The position numbers were made by a program, and so were the translations under genes. Shown piece after piece: positions 27,584 through 36,823 of a stretch of 64,000 bases of DNA; the first letter of the stretch is position 1, and every line of letters begins with the position of its first letter. The notes beneath the pieces are model-generated. The model was not told the DNA's origin and made no database searches. It saw only the letters and a list, made by a program, of their open reading frames with translations. The stretch is from DSYU01 sp963827605. GTDB lineage: Bacteria; Chloroflexota; Anaerolineae; Anaerolineales; Anaerolineaceae. The stretch lies in NCBI GenBank assembly GCA_963827605.1, contig CAWHBK010000004.1, positions 62,001 to 126,000 of the forward strand, written 5' to 3'.

Positions 27584-29155
27584 ATGAGTCACAAAACAAG
27601 AAATCAGAAACCAAGAAACGGCCAGCCGTCAACCGCGTACCCAGTTGACCCCCAAGATTTATCGGGACAAAAACAAATTGAAAACGTTCTGGCCCGCATC
27701 TCGGATTCTTTCGTCGCGTTAGATACGAACTGGGTTTACATCTATGTGAACGAGAAAGCGGCGCAAACGTTTGGCCGCACTCCCGAACAGATGATCGGCA
27801 AACACATCTGGACGGAATTTCCCGAAGGGATTGGTCAGCCTTTTTATCAGGCCTATTACAAAGCCGTCGAGACACAACAGCCTATATATTTGGAAGAATA
27901 CTATCCGCCCTACGACCGTTGGTTCGAAAATCGAATTTTCCCATCGAAAGACGGGCTGTCGATTTTCTTTAGCGATATCACCGATCGCAAAAAAGCCGAG
28001 CAGGCGGTACTAGAAACGCAAGAACTCATTGAAGCGAGTGAAAAGCGTCTCTCACTGATCTTCGATACCGTGAGCGATGTTATCTTTCTCTTATCGGTTG
28101 AACCAGAAAACTGCTTCCGTTTCGTGTCCATCAACCCAGCTTTTCTGAAGGTGACTGGTCTACGGTACGAGCAGGTTGCCGGAAAACGGATCGAAGAGGT
28201 GTTGCCAGAACCAGCCCATGCGCAGGTGATCGCCCATTATAAACAGGCCATTCGGGAAAACAGAGTTGTTCGATGGGAAGAGGTGTCTGCGTACCCCACC
28301 GGCACGCTCTACGGCGAAGTGACCGTCACTCCGTTTCGGAACACTGCCGGGGTCTGCACACATCTTGTTGGCGTGGTACATGATATTACCGAGATCAGGC
28401 TGGCAGAAATAGAGAATCGAAGATTGAACCAGGAACTAGAGCATCGTGTCGCGGTTCGCACCGCGCAGCTGCAAGCAGCGAACAAAGAACTGGAGTCATT
28501 TTCGTATTCGGTTTCGCACGACTTGCGCGCCCCGCTGCGAGCTATCAACGGTTTTGCTGCGATTGTTGCTCGCCGTCATCGTAAGGACTTGAATGCGGAA
28601 GGTCAACATTACCTGGATAATATTGTGCAAGCCAGTGAACGGATGGGAAAATTGATCGATGAGCTGCTCACCTATTCGCGCCTGGGGCGCGAAGGTGTCC
28701 GCCGGTTGCCTGTATCGCTCGCCGGTCTGATGGCTGAGCTAAAAAGGATTATGCAGAGCCATCTGGACGAAATTCATGCTGAAGTGGTCATCGCGAATGA
28801 TTTGCCAACCGTAATCGGCGACCAGACGTTATTAAGCCAGGTTTTCACCAACCTGCTGGAGAATGCCATTACCTATCACAAACCCAATGTGCCGCCGAAA
28901 GTGACTGTCGACTGGCAGACCGAAGGCGATCAGGTGGTCATCCGAGTCAGGGACAATGGCATTGGTATTCCTGATGAATATCAAGAAAAGATATTTCACA
29001 TGTTCCAACGGCTGCACAACGATGACGAGTACCCGGGAACCGGCATTGGATTGGCGAATGTAAAGAAATGTCTTGATCTTCTTGGTGGCCATGTGGCGGT
29101 GGATTCAAGCGTGGACCAAGGCGCCACCTTTTCGATTTACCTGCCAAAGGAATAA
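27584..29155 (+). CDS. PAS-domain sensor histidine kinase
   Basis: 523 residues from ATG 27584 (SD GAGGAAGG). Two PAS domains (about 30-140 with ISDSFVALDTNWVYIYVNEKA and about 165-285 with FRFVSINPAFLKVTGL), a short coiled linker, dimerisation domain with H-box YSVSHDLRAPLRAINGF and an ATPase domain (NLLENAITYHKP, DNGIGIPDEY, GTGIGLANVKK). No membrane segment, so a cytoplasmic sensor. The Cph1-like kinase part typically pairs with a stand-alone receiver, and such a gene follows 4 bases later. Confidence 0.88.
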   Translation: MSHKTRNQKPRNGQPSTAYPVDPQDLSGQKQIENVLARISDSFVALDTNWVYIYVNEKAAQTFGRTPEQMIGKHIWTEFPEGIGQPFYQAYYKAVETQQPIYLEEYYPPYDRWFENRIFPSKDGLSIFFSDITDRKKAEQAVLETQELIEASEKRLSLIFDTVSDVIFLLSVEPENCFRFVSINPAFLKVTGLRYEQVAGKRIEEVLPEPAHAQVIAHYKQAIRENRVVRWEEVSAYPTGTLYGEVTVTPFRNTAGVCTHLVGVVHDITEIRLAEIENRRLNQELEHRVAVRTAQLQAANKELESFSYSVSHDLRAPLRAINGFAAIVARRHRKDLNAEGQHYLDNIVQASERMGKLIDELLTYSRLGREGVRRLPVSLAGLMAELKRIMQSHLDEIHAEVVIANDLPTVIGDQTLLSQVFTNLLENAITYHKPNVPPKVTVDWQTEGDQVVIRVRDNGIGIPDEYQEKIFHMFQRLHNDDEYPGTGIGLANVKKCLDLLGGHVAVDSSVDQGATFSIYLPKE

Positions 29156-29159
29156 ATTC

Positions 29160-29609
29160 ATGGCCAAGCCCTCCCATATTCTACTGGTTGAAGATAATCG
29201 CATGGACATCGAGCTCACTCTCGATGCATTTCATGAGGCTCGTCTCACAAATACCATTCACGTGGCGAGAACTGGTCAGGAGGCGTTGGATTATCTTTTT
29301 GGGCGCGACCTGTTTGCGGACCGTGAAGCCTATCCTTTCCCAAGGCTTGTTTTGCTGGATCTCAAACTGCCTGGGATCGACGGTTTCGAAGTGCTGCGTC
29401 AGGTCAAAACGACACCTGTATTGAAACGCCTGCCGGTCGTCATTCTGACCTCCTCAAAGGAAGAGGGCGACCGCGCCCTTTCCTATGATATCGGTGCAAA
29501 CAGCTATCTGGTGAAACCGGTATCTTTCGAAGGTTTCCTGAGTGTCGTTCGCGAGATCGAAGGATATTGGCTAACGTTGAATATCGAACCGCCGGGGGAA
29601 GATTTATGA
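29160..29609 (+). CDS. Stand-alone receiver (Rcp1-like response regulator)
   Basis: 149 residues, ATG 29160. Single receiver domain: VEDNRMDIELTLDAF, LVLLDLKLPGIDGFEVL with the acceptor Asp, LTSSKEEGD and LVKPVSF. The insertion DYLFGRDLFADREAYPFPR is characteristic of Rcp1-type regulators that serve phytochrome-like kinases. It has no output domain, so it probably passes phosphate on to another protein. It overlaps the next gene by ATGA. Confidence 0.88.
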   Translation: MAKPSHILLVEDNRMDIELTLDAFHEARLTNTIHVARTGQEALDYLFGRDLFADREAYPFPRLVLLDLKLPGIDGFEVLRQVKTTPVLKRLPVVILTSSKEEGDRALSYDIGANSYLVKPVSFEGFLSVVREIEGYWLTLNIEPPGEDL

Positions 29610-31048
29610 CCCAACGGCAACGAATCCGCATTCTCTATGTCGACGATTACCCGCTCGATCGCGAGCTGGTGCGTGATGTACTGACTATAGAAAGCAACGA
29701 ATTCGAGCTAACTGAAGCCGCTTCGCGCGCAGATTTTGAAACAGCGCTCGCCAAAGGGAATTTTGATCTCGTTTTGAGCGATTTCAACATTGCTGGCTTT
29801 GAAGGGCTACAGGTGCTCAATAGGCTTCACCAGATAAATCCGGAAATCCCCGTCATCATCGTAACCGGCACCGGGTCTGAGGAGATCGCGGTGGAAGCCA
29901 TGAAACGGGGTGCTGCGGACTATGTAATCAAGAAATTTCATCACATCCAGCGCTTACCACTCACCATCCATGCGGTTCTTGAAAAGAAGCGAATCGAGCA
30001 GGAAAAACGCGAAAGCGAAGCGCGCTACCGCAGCTTGTTTATGTCGCTCAGCGAAGGCTTTGCCTACCATGAGGTTATTCTAGATGGGCAAGGTCAACCC
30101 GTCGATTACCGCTTTTTAGAGGTCAACTCCACCTTCGAAAACACGACCGGGTTGAAAAGCGAGCAGCTAGTGGGCCGTACGGTCCGGGAAGTGATGCCGG
30201 ACATCGAAGACTTTTGGATTGAAACTCTCGGAAAAGTGGCCCTTACTGGGTTACCTACCCAATTCCAATACGCTACCAAAACCCTGGAAAAATATTATAA
30301 TGTGGTTGCCTACAGCCCGGAAAAATATCGCTTTGCGGTGCTGTTCATCGATGTTACCGAGCAGACCCGGGCGGAAGCCCAAGCCCGGGCGCTGAAAACC
30401 GAACTGGAAGTCCATCACCGGCTGATCGACCTGCAGGAACAAGAACAGGTGCATATTGCCCGGGAACTGCATGACGGCCCTTTGCAGGGGTTCTCGGCCC
30501 TTGGGTTTACTCTACAGCAGGTGGTTGTGGATGTGGCCGGACAACCGGTGGAGAGCCCGATCCGGGAACTGCAAACCAGACTGCGATCTGAGATCGACAA
30601 ATTACGCTCCTTTACTAAGGAGCTGCGCTCGCCAGTGCTATACAAATTCGGGTTGGCCAAAGCCATCGGCTCCCATCTGGAAACTTTTAAGGAGAAACAC
30701 CCGGAACTGGCTCTATGGGTGGAAACGAATTTGGACGATGATGCCGCTCCGCAGTCCGTCCGATCGGGGTTGTTCCGGATTTACCAGGAGGCCCTGAATA
30801 ATATTGTGACCCATGCCCATGCAACTCGGGCTGAAATTCAATTGACGCAAACCGACCATTTCCTTCAGCTGGAGATTATTGATGATGGTCAAGGGTTTAC
30901 TATGCCGCTGGATTGGCTTGACATGGCGCGCGGTGGGCATTTCGGGTTAGTTGGAATGCGAGAGCGGGCCGAGGCATTAGGTAGCCATGCGGAGATCATT
31001 TCCCATCCCGGGGGTGGCACCCGAGTACGAGTCAGGGTGCCCCTCTAA
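29606..31048 (+). CDS. REC-PAS-HisKA_3 hybrid sensor kinase
   Basis: 480 residues, ATG 29606 overlapping the receiver gene stop. Receiver domain (5-120: VDDYPLDRELVRDVL, LVLSDFNIAGFEGLQ, VTGTGSEE, VIKKF), PAS domain (about 140-265) and a NarX-like kinase: HisKA_3 H-box ELHDGPLQGFSALGFTLQQ, then ATPase motifs NNIVTHAHA, IDDGQGFTM and HFGLVGMRERAEALG. HisKA_3 kinases normally phosphorylate LuxR-type regulators; none is adjacent, although a NarL-type regulator lies at 49589. The three genes form a phosphorelay without a visible DNA-binding output. Confidence 0.87.
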   Translation: MTQRQRIRILYVDDYPLDRELVRDVLTIESNEFELTEAASRADFETALAKGNFDLVLSDFNIAGFEGLQVLNRLHQINPEIPVIIVTGTGSEEIAVEAMKRGAADYVIKKFHHIQRLPLTIHAVLEKKRIEQEKRESEARYRSLFMSLSEGFAYHEVILDGQGQPVDYRFLEVNSTFENTTGLKSEQLVGRTVREVMPDIEDFWIETLGKVALTGLPTQFQYATKTLEKYYNVVAYSPEKYRFAVLFIDVTEQTRAEAQARALKTELEVHHRLIDLQEQEQVHIARELHDGPLQGFSALGFTLQQVVVDVAGQPVESPIRELQTRLRSEIDKLRSFTKELRSPVLYKFGLAKAIGSHLETFKEKHPELALWVETNLDDDAAPQSVRSGLFRIYQEALNNIVTHAHATRAEIQLTQTDHFLQLEIIDDGQGFTMPLDWLDMARGGHFGLVGMRERAEALGSHAEIISHPGGGTRVRVRVPL

Positions 31049-31058
31049 CTAGGGCGTG

Positions 31059-31088
31059 TTTACAAACTCAAAAGCGATTTTGTATAAT
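31059..31088 (+). promoter_or_regulatory. Promoter of the PanE-like gene
   Basis: TTTACA (31059-31064), 18-base spacer, perfect TATAAT (31083-31088), 84 bases before the start codon at 31173. Confidence 0.6.
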
Positions 31089-31172
31089 CGGTCGCGCGGA
31101 CTATACCGGATGATATTATTAAAAAAGCCATAGAACAATGAAGATATTTTCAACCCACAAATTGGAGGGGAT

Positions 31173-32240
31173 ATGGTTCGCAAGATCTTTGTTTTTGGCG
31201 CAGGTGTATTAGGCAGCCTGTATGCCGGAAAGCTTCACCAGGCCGGGTATGAAGTCACCTTGCTCGCGCGCGGAAATCGATTGGCAGAGTTAAAAAAGAA
31301 TGGTCTGCTGCTCCAAAAAGATGGCAGTTATACAGTAGAGCAACACTCTGTTCAAATCACCGACCGGTTGGACCCCGCGGATTCTTACGATTTGGTGCTG
31401 GTGATTGTCCGCAAGAACCAGGTGTCATCGGTCTTGCCTGCGCTTGCCGCCAATACCCATACGCCAAACGTGCTTTTTCTGGTCAACAATGCCGAAGGTC
31501 CCGAATCGTTGGTCCAGGCATTAGGCCGAGAGCGCGTGTTGTTGGGTTTCCCAGGGGCAGGTGGTAAGCGTTCAAACGGTATTGTGAACTACAGAATCAC
31601 ACAGCAGTCCTTGCAGGCCACCACGCTCGGCGAACTGGATGGGCGTAAAACCGATCGGCTGGCGCAAATCGCGCTTGCCCTGCGTGATGCCGGGTTCCCA
31701 GTCGCCCTCTCAGACAACATCGATGCCTGGTTAAAGACCCATGTCGCCCTGGTCAGCCCCATCGCCAATGCGATTTACCTGGCTGGCGGCAGCAACTATC
31801 GCCTTGCGCACACCCGGGATGGACTGGTGTTAATGGTCAGGGCCGTGCAAGAAGGTCTGCGGGTGCTCAATGCGCTCCATATCCCCATTACTCCGGCCAA
31901 ATTCCGCGCCCTGGACTGGATTCCCGAACCGCTGCTGGTCGCGGTTCTTCAAAAAGGCTTCAATACCCCCCAGGCAGAACTGATCCTGGCGCGCCATGCC
32001 AACGCGGCTCGCGATGAGATGCTCACGCTGGCTGAGGAATTCGGCGTCCTGGCGCGGCAGTCAGGATTAGCCACGCCAGCCATCGATGCGCTGGTTTGCT
32101 CCCTCGACCCGAACTACCCAACCCTGCCCGAAGGCCAGACCAATCTAAAACTGATCTGGGGACCGATGATTGCCATGACCGGTGCATTGGTGTCGCTTGG
32201 CCTTCTCACCAGTTGGCTGCTCCTCCGGCGGAGGAAATAG
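31173..32240 (+). CDS. Ketopantoate reductase-like (ApbA/PanE family) with C-terminal membrane tail
   Basis: 355 residues, SD GGAGGGG. N-terminal NAD(P)-binding fold (KIFVFGAGVLGSLYAGKLHQAG) and the family's C-terminal helical domain (SDNIDAWLKTHVALVSPIANAIYLAGG with the conserved catalytic-type Lys). Ketopantoate reductases are about 300 residues and soluble. Here the chain continues and ends in a hydrophobic helix (about 330-350) capped by LLLRRRK, so it is probably tail-anchored in the membrane. The substrate is uncertain; many PanE homologues act on other 2-keto acids. Confidence 0.8.
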   Translation: MVRKIFVFGAGVLGSLYAGKLHQAGYEVTLLARGNRLAELKKNGLLLQKDGSYTVEQHSVQITDRLDPADSYDLVLVIVRKNQVSSVLPALAANTHTPNVLFLVNNAEGPESLVQALGRERVLLGFPGAGGKRSNGIVNYRITQQSLQATTLGELDGRKTDRLAQIALALRDAGFPVALSDNIDAWLKTHVALVSPIANAIYLAGGSNYRLAHTRDGLVLMVRAVQEGLRVLNALHIPITPAKFRALDWIPEPLLVAVLQKGFNTPQAELILARHANAARDEMLTLAEEFGVLARQSGLATPAIDALVCSLDPNYPTLPEGQTNLKLIWGPMIAMTGALVSLGLLTSWLLLRRRK

Positions 32241-32338
32241 ATAAACGGCCTACAAACATTCACGGCAAAACGCGGGAGATTGGTATCGGGGGTCAGCGAA
32301 TGGCCGCCCGAGTACCCGCTCAGGAGAAAGCACGAATA

Positions 32339-33073
32339 ATGAGAACAATCCGAATTCCGCTCAGTATGGGTAATATCGTTCTGATCCCCTGTCATTGCGG
32401 TTACCTGCAAGTTGACACCGGCTATACCCGTGATTACCTGGCTTACCGGCGGGGACTGAAGAAAGCTGGGGTAGAAATCTCCGAGATTAAGTATTTGTTC
32501 CTGACCCACCACCATGATGACCATGCCGGGTTTCTCAATGAGCTGACTCGGAACACTCCCCTGACCATCCTCGCCAACCGGATGGCGAAAGAGCTGCTCC
32601 TTACCGGGAAAAACGATAAAACACGTGGTGGGGGCTGGGTGTCACCGGCCATCCGCTTGCTCGCCGAAACAAAAATGCGCTTCGATCCGCACTGGACCCT
32701 CGAATTTCCGCCCTTTGCGCTGCGCGAGCAGGACTGGCTAATTACAGGCGATGATTGCAGTGTTTTAAAAGAGATTGGGGTAGCCGGCGATATTCTGTAC
32801 ACGCCTGGGCACTGTATCGATCATCAGGTGTTGGTGCTGGAGGATGGCGCCGTGTTCTGCGGCGATGCGGCCGCCAATATGCTGCTGTTTGCCGGCTCGC
32901 ATTACTGCACCGTTTTTATGACCGATATGGAAGCAGCCTACCAGAGCTGGCAGAAGATGCTGGATGCCGGCGCAAAAATGATCTACCCTACGCACGGCAA
33001 GCCCTTCTCAGCCGCCCACTTAAAGGAACAAATGGGGAAAATCAAAAACAGTGATTTGATCGCACTGTTCTAA
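32339..33073 (+). CDS. Metallo-beta-lactamase-fold hydrolase
   Basis: 244 residues from ATG 32339. Zinc motif FLTHHHDDHAG (HxHxDH), YTPGHCIDHQVL, FCGDAAANML and the late histidine in YPTHGKPF, the complete glyoxalase II-like set. The MBL family covers thioester hydrolases, lactonases and nucleases; nothing in the sequence fixes the substrate. It follows the PanE-like gene by 98 bases, so co-transcription is possible. Confidence 0.82.
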   Translation: MRTIRIPLSMGNIVLIPCHCGYLQVDTGYTRDYLAYRRGLKKAGVEISEIKYLFLTHHHDDHAGFLNELTRNTPLTILANRMAKELLLTGKNDKTRGGGWVSPAIRLLAETKMRFDPHWTLEFPPFALREQDWLITGDDCSVLKEIGVAGDILYTPGHCIDHQVLVLEDGAVFCGDAAANMLLFAGSHYCTVFMTDMEAAYQSWQKMLDAGAKMIYPTHGKPFSAAHLKEQMGKIKNSDLIALF

Positions 33074-33249
33074 CCCGAAAGTAGGCCAGATGGGCGTCTT
33101 GATTCATAATTCCAACGTTATCCCCTCTTTTGGAGACATCACCTAACAGTAGTAGACTTCATCGGCCATGGAGGCAGCAAAATCTCGGCAGTTTCCCTTT
33201 TTCTTTTCCTCCGGAAAGCGGCGAAGCCAATATCGAAAGGGATTTTTAA

Positions 33250-33277
33250 TTGAAAGCTATTGAAAGTATGGTATATT
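33250..33277 (+). promoter_or_regulatory. Promoter of the AOR cluster
   Basis: TTGAAA (33250-33255), 16-base spacer, TATATT (33272-33277), in an AT-rich stretch of about 100 bases. A second TTGAAA at 33260-33265 gives an alternative -35. Confidence 0.5.
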
Positions 33278-33345
33278 TAATTTGTTATTAATAAATTAAC
33301 GATTCCACTTCCTTTTTTATCCGAAAATTTTATCAAAAAACCTAC

Positions 33346-33693
33346 GTGCTCAAAGTCAATGTGAGTTTATACGGTTCATTGGCGCGGTTTGGCGGAGGCC
33401 GGTATGTTTCCCAGGTCGATGTCGAGCTAGAGCCAGGCTCCGGCAAAGAAGATTTGCTGGAGTATTTCGGCATTCCAGAGAATGAACGTGGCTATCTGTT
33501 TATTAATGCCGTCTTACATGAAGTGCCTGGGGTCAGCACCAAAGCGAATGAGCCCTTGAAAGATGGCGATCACGTGGGCATATTCTCTGTTGACCGTTTA
33601 TACCCTTATCAATACCGCGATGGACTGCCTATGTCTGAGGCATTAAAGAAAGCGCTGCAAGAGAATGGTGCAATCCATCATTCTTATCGGTAA
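33346..33693 (+). CDS. Ubiquitin-fold (MoaD/ThiS-like) protein without C-terminal GG
   Basis: 115 residues from GTG 33346. Beta-grasp pattern VNVSLYGSLARFGGGRY, LEYFGIPENERGYLFINAV, LKDGDHVGIFSVDRLYPYQYRDG. The core ends around residue 90 and is followed by a helical tail, so it lacks the terminal Gly-Gly that MoaD needs to carry sulfur. It directly precedes the aldehyde ferredoxin oxidoreductase, where such beta-grasp proteins are common neighbours. It may be a chaperone or structural partner rather than a sulfur carrier. Confidence 0.7.
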   Translation: MLKVNVSLYGSLARFGGGRYVSQVDVELEPGSGKEDLLEYFGIPENERGYLFINAVLHEVPGVSTKANEPLKDGDHVGIFSVDRLYPYQYRDGLPMSEALKKALQENGAIHHSYR

Positions 33694-33762
33694 TGCTGAA
33701 CTCTCAAACTCTTGCTGAGAAAACCAATCACCGATTTTCTAGACCAATAAGGAGAAATTCTC

Positions 33763-35530
33763 ATGGCAAAAAAGATCCTTAGAATCAATATGACCGATTT
33801 GAAGGCCACTTATGAAGATGTACCCGCAGAGTGGGTGCGTTGGGCCGGTCGCGCGCTGACAGCTGCTATTGTCTGCGAAGAAGTGGACGCGACGTGTCAC
33901 CCGCTCGGCCCGAACAATAAGGTCGTCATTGCTCCCGGCTGGGTGACCGGTTCCCCTGCGGCTCCCAGCAGTGGGCGAACATCGTTTGGTGGAAAAAGCC
34001 CGCTCACGGGTGGCATCAAAGAGTCCAACGCGGGCGGCCTATGTGGACAGATGATCGCCAAGCTTCGCCTGGCAGCCATTATCCTGGAAGGCACCCCGCC
34101 GAAGGGCGAATGGTATACGCTGGTGGTCACCAAGGATGGCGTCAAGTTCGAAATCAGCCGCTGACCTGGTGGGAAAAGGCATGTACGAAGTTGACGAGAT
34201 TCTGAGGAAGAAGTATCCTAAGACGGCGGTCATCGGCATCGGTCAGGCCGGTGAAATGAAACTCTCCAACGCCGGCATCTCGGTGAATGATACGGAGAAT
34301 AAGCCTGGGCGCTATGCCGGGCGCGGTGGTATGGGCGCGGTGATGGGCGCGCGCGGCGTGAAAGCGATGGTCATCATGGATGCTGGCGGCCCGGGCGTGG
34401 AAATTGCAAACTCGGAACTGTTCAAACAGGGTCGCAAGAAACTGACCGAATCCATCCAGGAACACGGCCTGACGAAGAAAGATGGCGGCTTGAATTCCTT
34501 CGGTACCGCGGTGCTGGTCAATATCTTGAATGAAGCCGGCGGTCTGCCCACCCGCAATTTCAGCGCCGGTCAGTTTGAAGGCGCTGCCAAAATCTCGGGT
34601 GAAGCGATCGCTGAAGTGTTTGAGAAACGCGGCGGCGAGGGACAGATGGGGCATGGCTGCCATCCCGGCTGTATTATCAAGTGCTCCAATATTTACCCGA
34701 AGTGAAACGGGTAAGGCCATTGTCTCCTGCCTCGAATACGAAACCACCTGGTCTTTAGGCGCGAACTGCGGCATCGACGACCTCGACTACATCGCCAAAT
34801 GACCCGCGAATGCAACGACATTGGCGTGGACACCATCGAAGCTGGCAATACCATTGCGATTGCCATGGAAGGCGGACTGCTCGAATTTGGCGACGCCGAA
34901 GGCGCACTCAATACCTTCGATGACATCCGCAAGGGAACACCGCTAGGCCGCATCCTCGGGCAGGGCGTGGAAGCCACAGCCAAGGCGTTTGGCGTCAGCC
35001 GCGTGCCCACCTGCAAAGGCCAGTCCATGCCTGCCTATGAACCGCGCGCGGTAAAGGGCATTGGTGTGACCTATGCCACCACCCCGCAGGGAGCAGATCA
35101 TACCGCCGGTTACACCATTGCGCCTGAAATCGCAGGCGTCAGCGGCAAAGTGGACCCACTGTCAGACGAAGGCAAGGCTGAATTATCGCTCACCTTCCAG
35201 GCAGCCACTGCATTCATTGACAGCACCGGCTACTGCCTGTTCATCGCATTCCCCATCCTCGATATCGCCAAGGGTTGGGCAGGCATGGCCGAATCGGTGG
35301 CGGGCGTCACCGGCATGAACATCACCGGCGACGATGTAGTGCCGATTGGCAAAGAAATCCTCAAGATGGAGCGCCTGTTCAATGAGCGAGCCGGTTTTAC
35401 CGCCGAAGATGACCGCCCGCCGGAATTCATGCGCGAAGAACTCCTGCCACCTCACAACGTCAAGTGGACCATCACGGATCAGCAGCTTGATTCCGTGTAT
35501 GCCTGGGTGCATGAAGAGCAGAAAGCCTGA
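33763..35530 (+). CDS. Aldehyde ferredoxin oxidoreductase family, tungsten enzyme (frame-broken)
   Basis: About 590 residues, start ATG 33763 after AAGGAGA. N-terminal domain with SGRTSFGGKSPLTGGIKESNAGG (pterin binding), middle with GRYAGRGGMGAVMGARGVKA, iron-sulfur cysteines in GCHPGCIIKCSN and a further Cys in TGYCLFIAF. The family oxidises aldehydes to acids with ferredoxin, using a tungsten bis-pterin cofactor. The frame changes near 34155, 34700 and 34800; at 34795 one A is missing from GCCAAATGACC, and adding it restores IAKMTRECNDIG. Flanked by two beta-grasp proteins, one of them a likely MoaD for the cofactor. Probably functional in the organism. Confidence 0.88.
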
Positions 35531-35548
35531 TTGATCACCGAATGATCT

Positions 35549-35580
35549 GTCTGGGTGCGGTCAAGAAACCGCACCCAGAC
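35549..35580 (+). terminator. Hairpin after the AOR gene
   Basis: 13-base perfect stem GTCTGGGTGCGGT / ACCGCACCCAGAC (35549-35561, 35568-35580) with a 6-base loop, followed by AAAATTT. Strong fold but only a short T-run, so a probable terminator or mRNA end. Confidence 0.65.
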
Positions 35581-35593
35581 AAAATTTAACTTG

Positions 35594-36388
35594 ATGATCC
35601 TATTTCAGCACATCTTTTGGGGATACGAAGTAGCCTTCCCCGATTCCTGGTTTCGCCGGCGGGTTCAGGACACGGATATTTTGCTTGCAAATATCGATGC
35701 CCTTGACCCATATTACGATGGCCCAGGTGCTGGCCAATTACAAATCCGCGGCGAATGGAATTGGGAGCGCCAGAAGATTGAACCTTTGTGGAACCAGCAT
35801 ATCGGAATGATGGCCGGTATGCTTGGCGCGAAAAATGTAGGGGCGGCCCCCTGGCGCATGAGGGACGCCTTTGGAATGGAGGCAGAGATCGTGCTTCCCG
35901 AAAAGGCCAACCGCCGTTTATGGACCGGTATCCTGATGCGTGATTACCGGGTTCTACACTTCATGGTTACGCATCCGAAACAGGTGCGCGCGCAATTTGA
36001 GCCTGTCGCCACGCAAATCATCAAAAGTCTGCGCTTTCCGCCGCTGATTGATGGGGTTGAGGTCACACCTGATGACATCCCTTTGCCGCCCAACTTTAGT
36101 GCGACAGAGCCGCAAACGGTGGTTGATGATATCCCTGATCCGCACCTCTGGCGAGCGTATACTGGCGATGCCGGGATTGGTGAGCTCCAATCCTTTTACC
36201 TGCGTGAACTTCCCCCTCGCCGCTGGGTAATGGAAGAATACCTGCCTTTCCCGGGTGCATCCGATTTGGGCTTTGCGCGCTTCAAACTGCGCCGAGATCA
36301 CCGCCAGGTTACACTGGGCATTATGCCATCCAGGCGGCCAGAAGCTGTCAACGTGGCGGATATAGTGTACAGGATCAGCGATCTTTAA
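35594..36388 (+). CDS. Uncharacterised protein
   Basis: 264 residues from ATG 35594; TTG 35591 and a GTG at 35555 inside the hairpin are alternatives and no SD is clear. I do not recognise a family. It is soluble, rich in Trp, Arg and Pro (FWGYEVAFPDSWFRRRVQD, IRGEWNWERQKIEPLW), with two similar beta-rich halves: each has a segment like VEVTPDDIPLPPNF or MEEYLPFPGASDLGFARFKLRRDHRQV. No cysteine motif and no signal peptide. Its position between AOR and the MoaD-like gene suggests a part in the same aldehyde-oxidation unit. Confidence 0.6.
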   Translation: MILFQHIFWGYEVAFPDSWFRRRVQDTDILLANIDALDPYYDGPGAGQLQIRGEWNWERQKIEPLWNQHIGMMAGMLGAKNVGAAPWRMRDAFGMEAEIVLPEKANRRLWTGILMRDYRVLHFMVTHPKQVRAQFEPVATQIIKSLRFPPLIDGVEVTPDDIPLPPNFSATEPQTVVDDIPDPHLWRAYTGDAGIGELQSFYLRELPPRRWVMEEYLPFPGASDLGFARFKLRRDHRQVTLGIMPSRRPEAVNVADIVYRISDL

Positions 36389-36427
36389 TCTCCCCGCTTA
36401 CCGACAGACAAGAAACAGAGGTGAATT

Positions 36428-36667
36428 ATGCGCGTTACCGTAAAGCTTTTTGCAACGCTCACCCGTTTCAAAAGCGGCGCGAAAGCCGGAAGGCCCTTTG
36501 AGGTAGATCTACCCGATGGCGCGGTGGTGAAGGATTTAATCGATCAGCTCATGATTCCGGCCGAAGAAACCAAAATCGTCTTCATCAATAATATCATCCG
36601 GGAAAATGACGCAAAATTAAACGACGGTGATGTGGTGGGGATGTTTCCTCCCGTTGGAGGAGGATAG
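36428..36667 (+). CDS. MoaD/ThiS-family sulfur carrier
   Basis: 79 residues, ATG 36428 after AGAGGTG. Beta-grasp fold: MRVTVKLFATLTRF, VVKDLIDQLMIPAEETKIVFINN, LNDGDVVGMFPPVGGG. The C-terminal glycines match MoaD-type carriers, which are adenylated and thiocarboxylated to supply sulfur for the pterin dithiolene. The end is GGG rather than GG, so the last residue might need trimming. Downstream of a tungsten enzyme, it most likely serves that cofactor. Confidence 0.82.
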   Translation: MRVTVKLFATLTRFKSGAKAGRPFEVDLPDGAVVKDLIDQLMIPAEETKIVFINNIIRENDAKLNDGDVVGMFPPVGGG

Positions 36668-36823
36668 GCCCTCTCGCCAGGCAAAACGGCGGCCTGTGTG
36701 CGGTCGACCAGATTTTAACGCCGGGTTCGGCTTTAACCAGGATTGGTTTGAATACTTACTCATATATTTTCACTTCCTTTCCCATGGCCAATTGCGATTC
36801 CGTTCGGATCGAGCTACGTAGCC

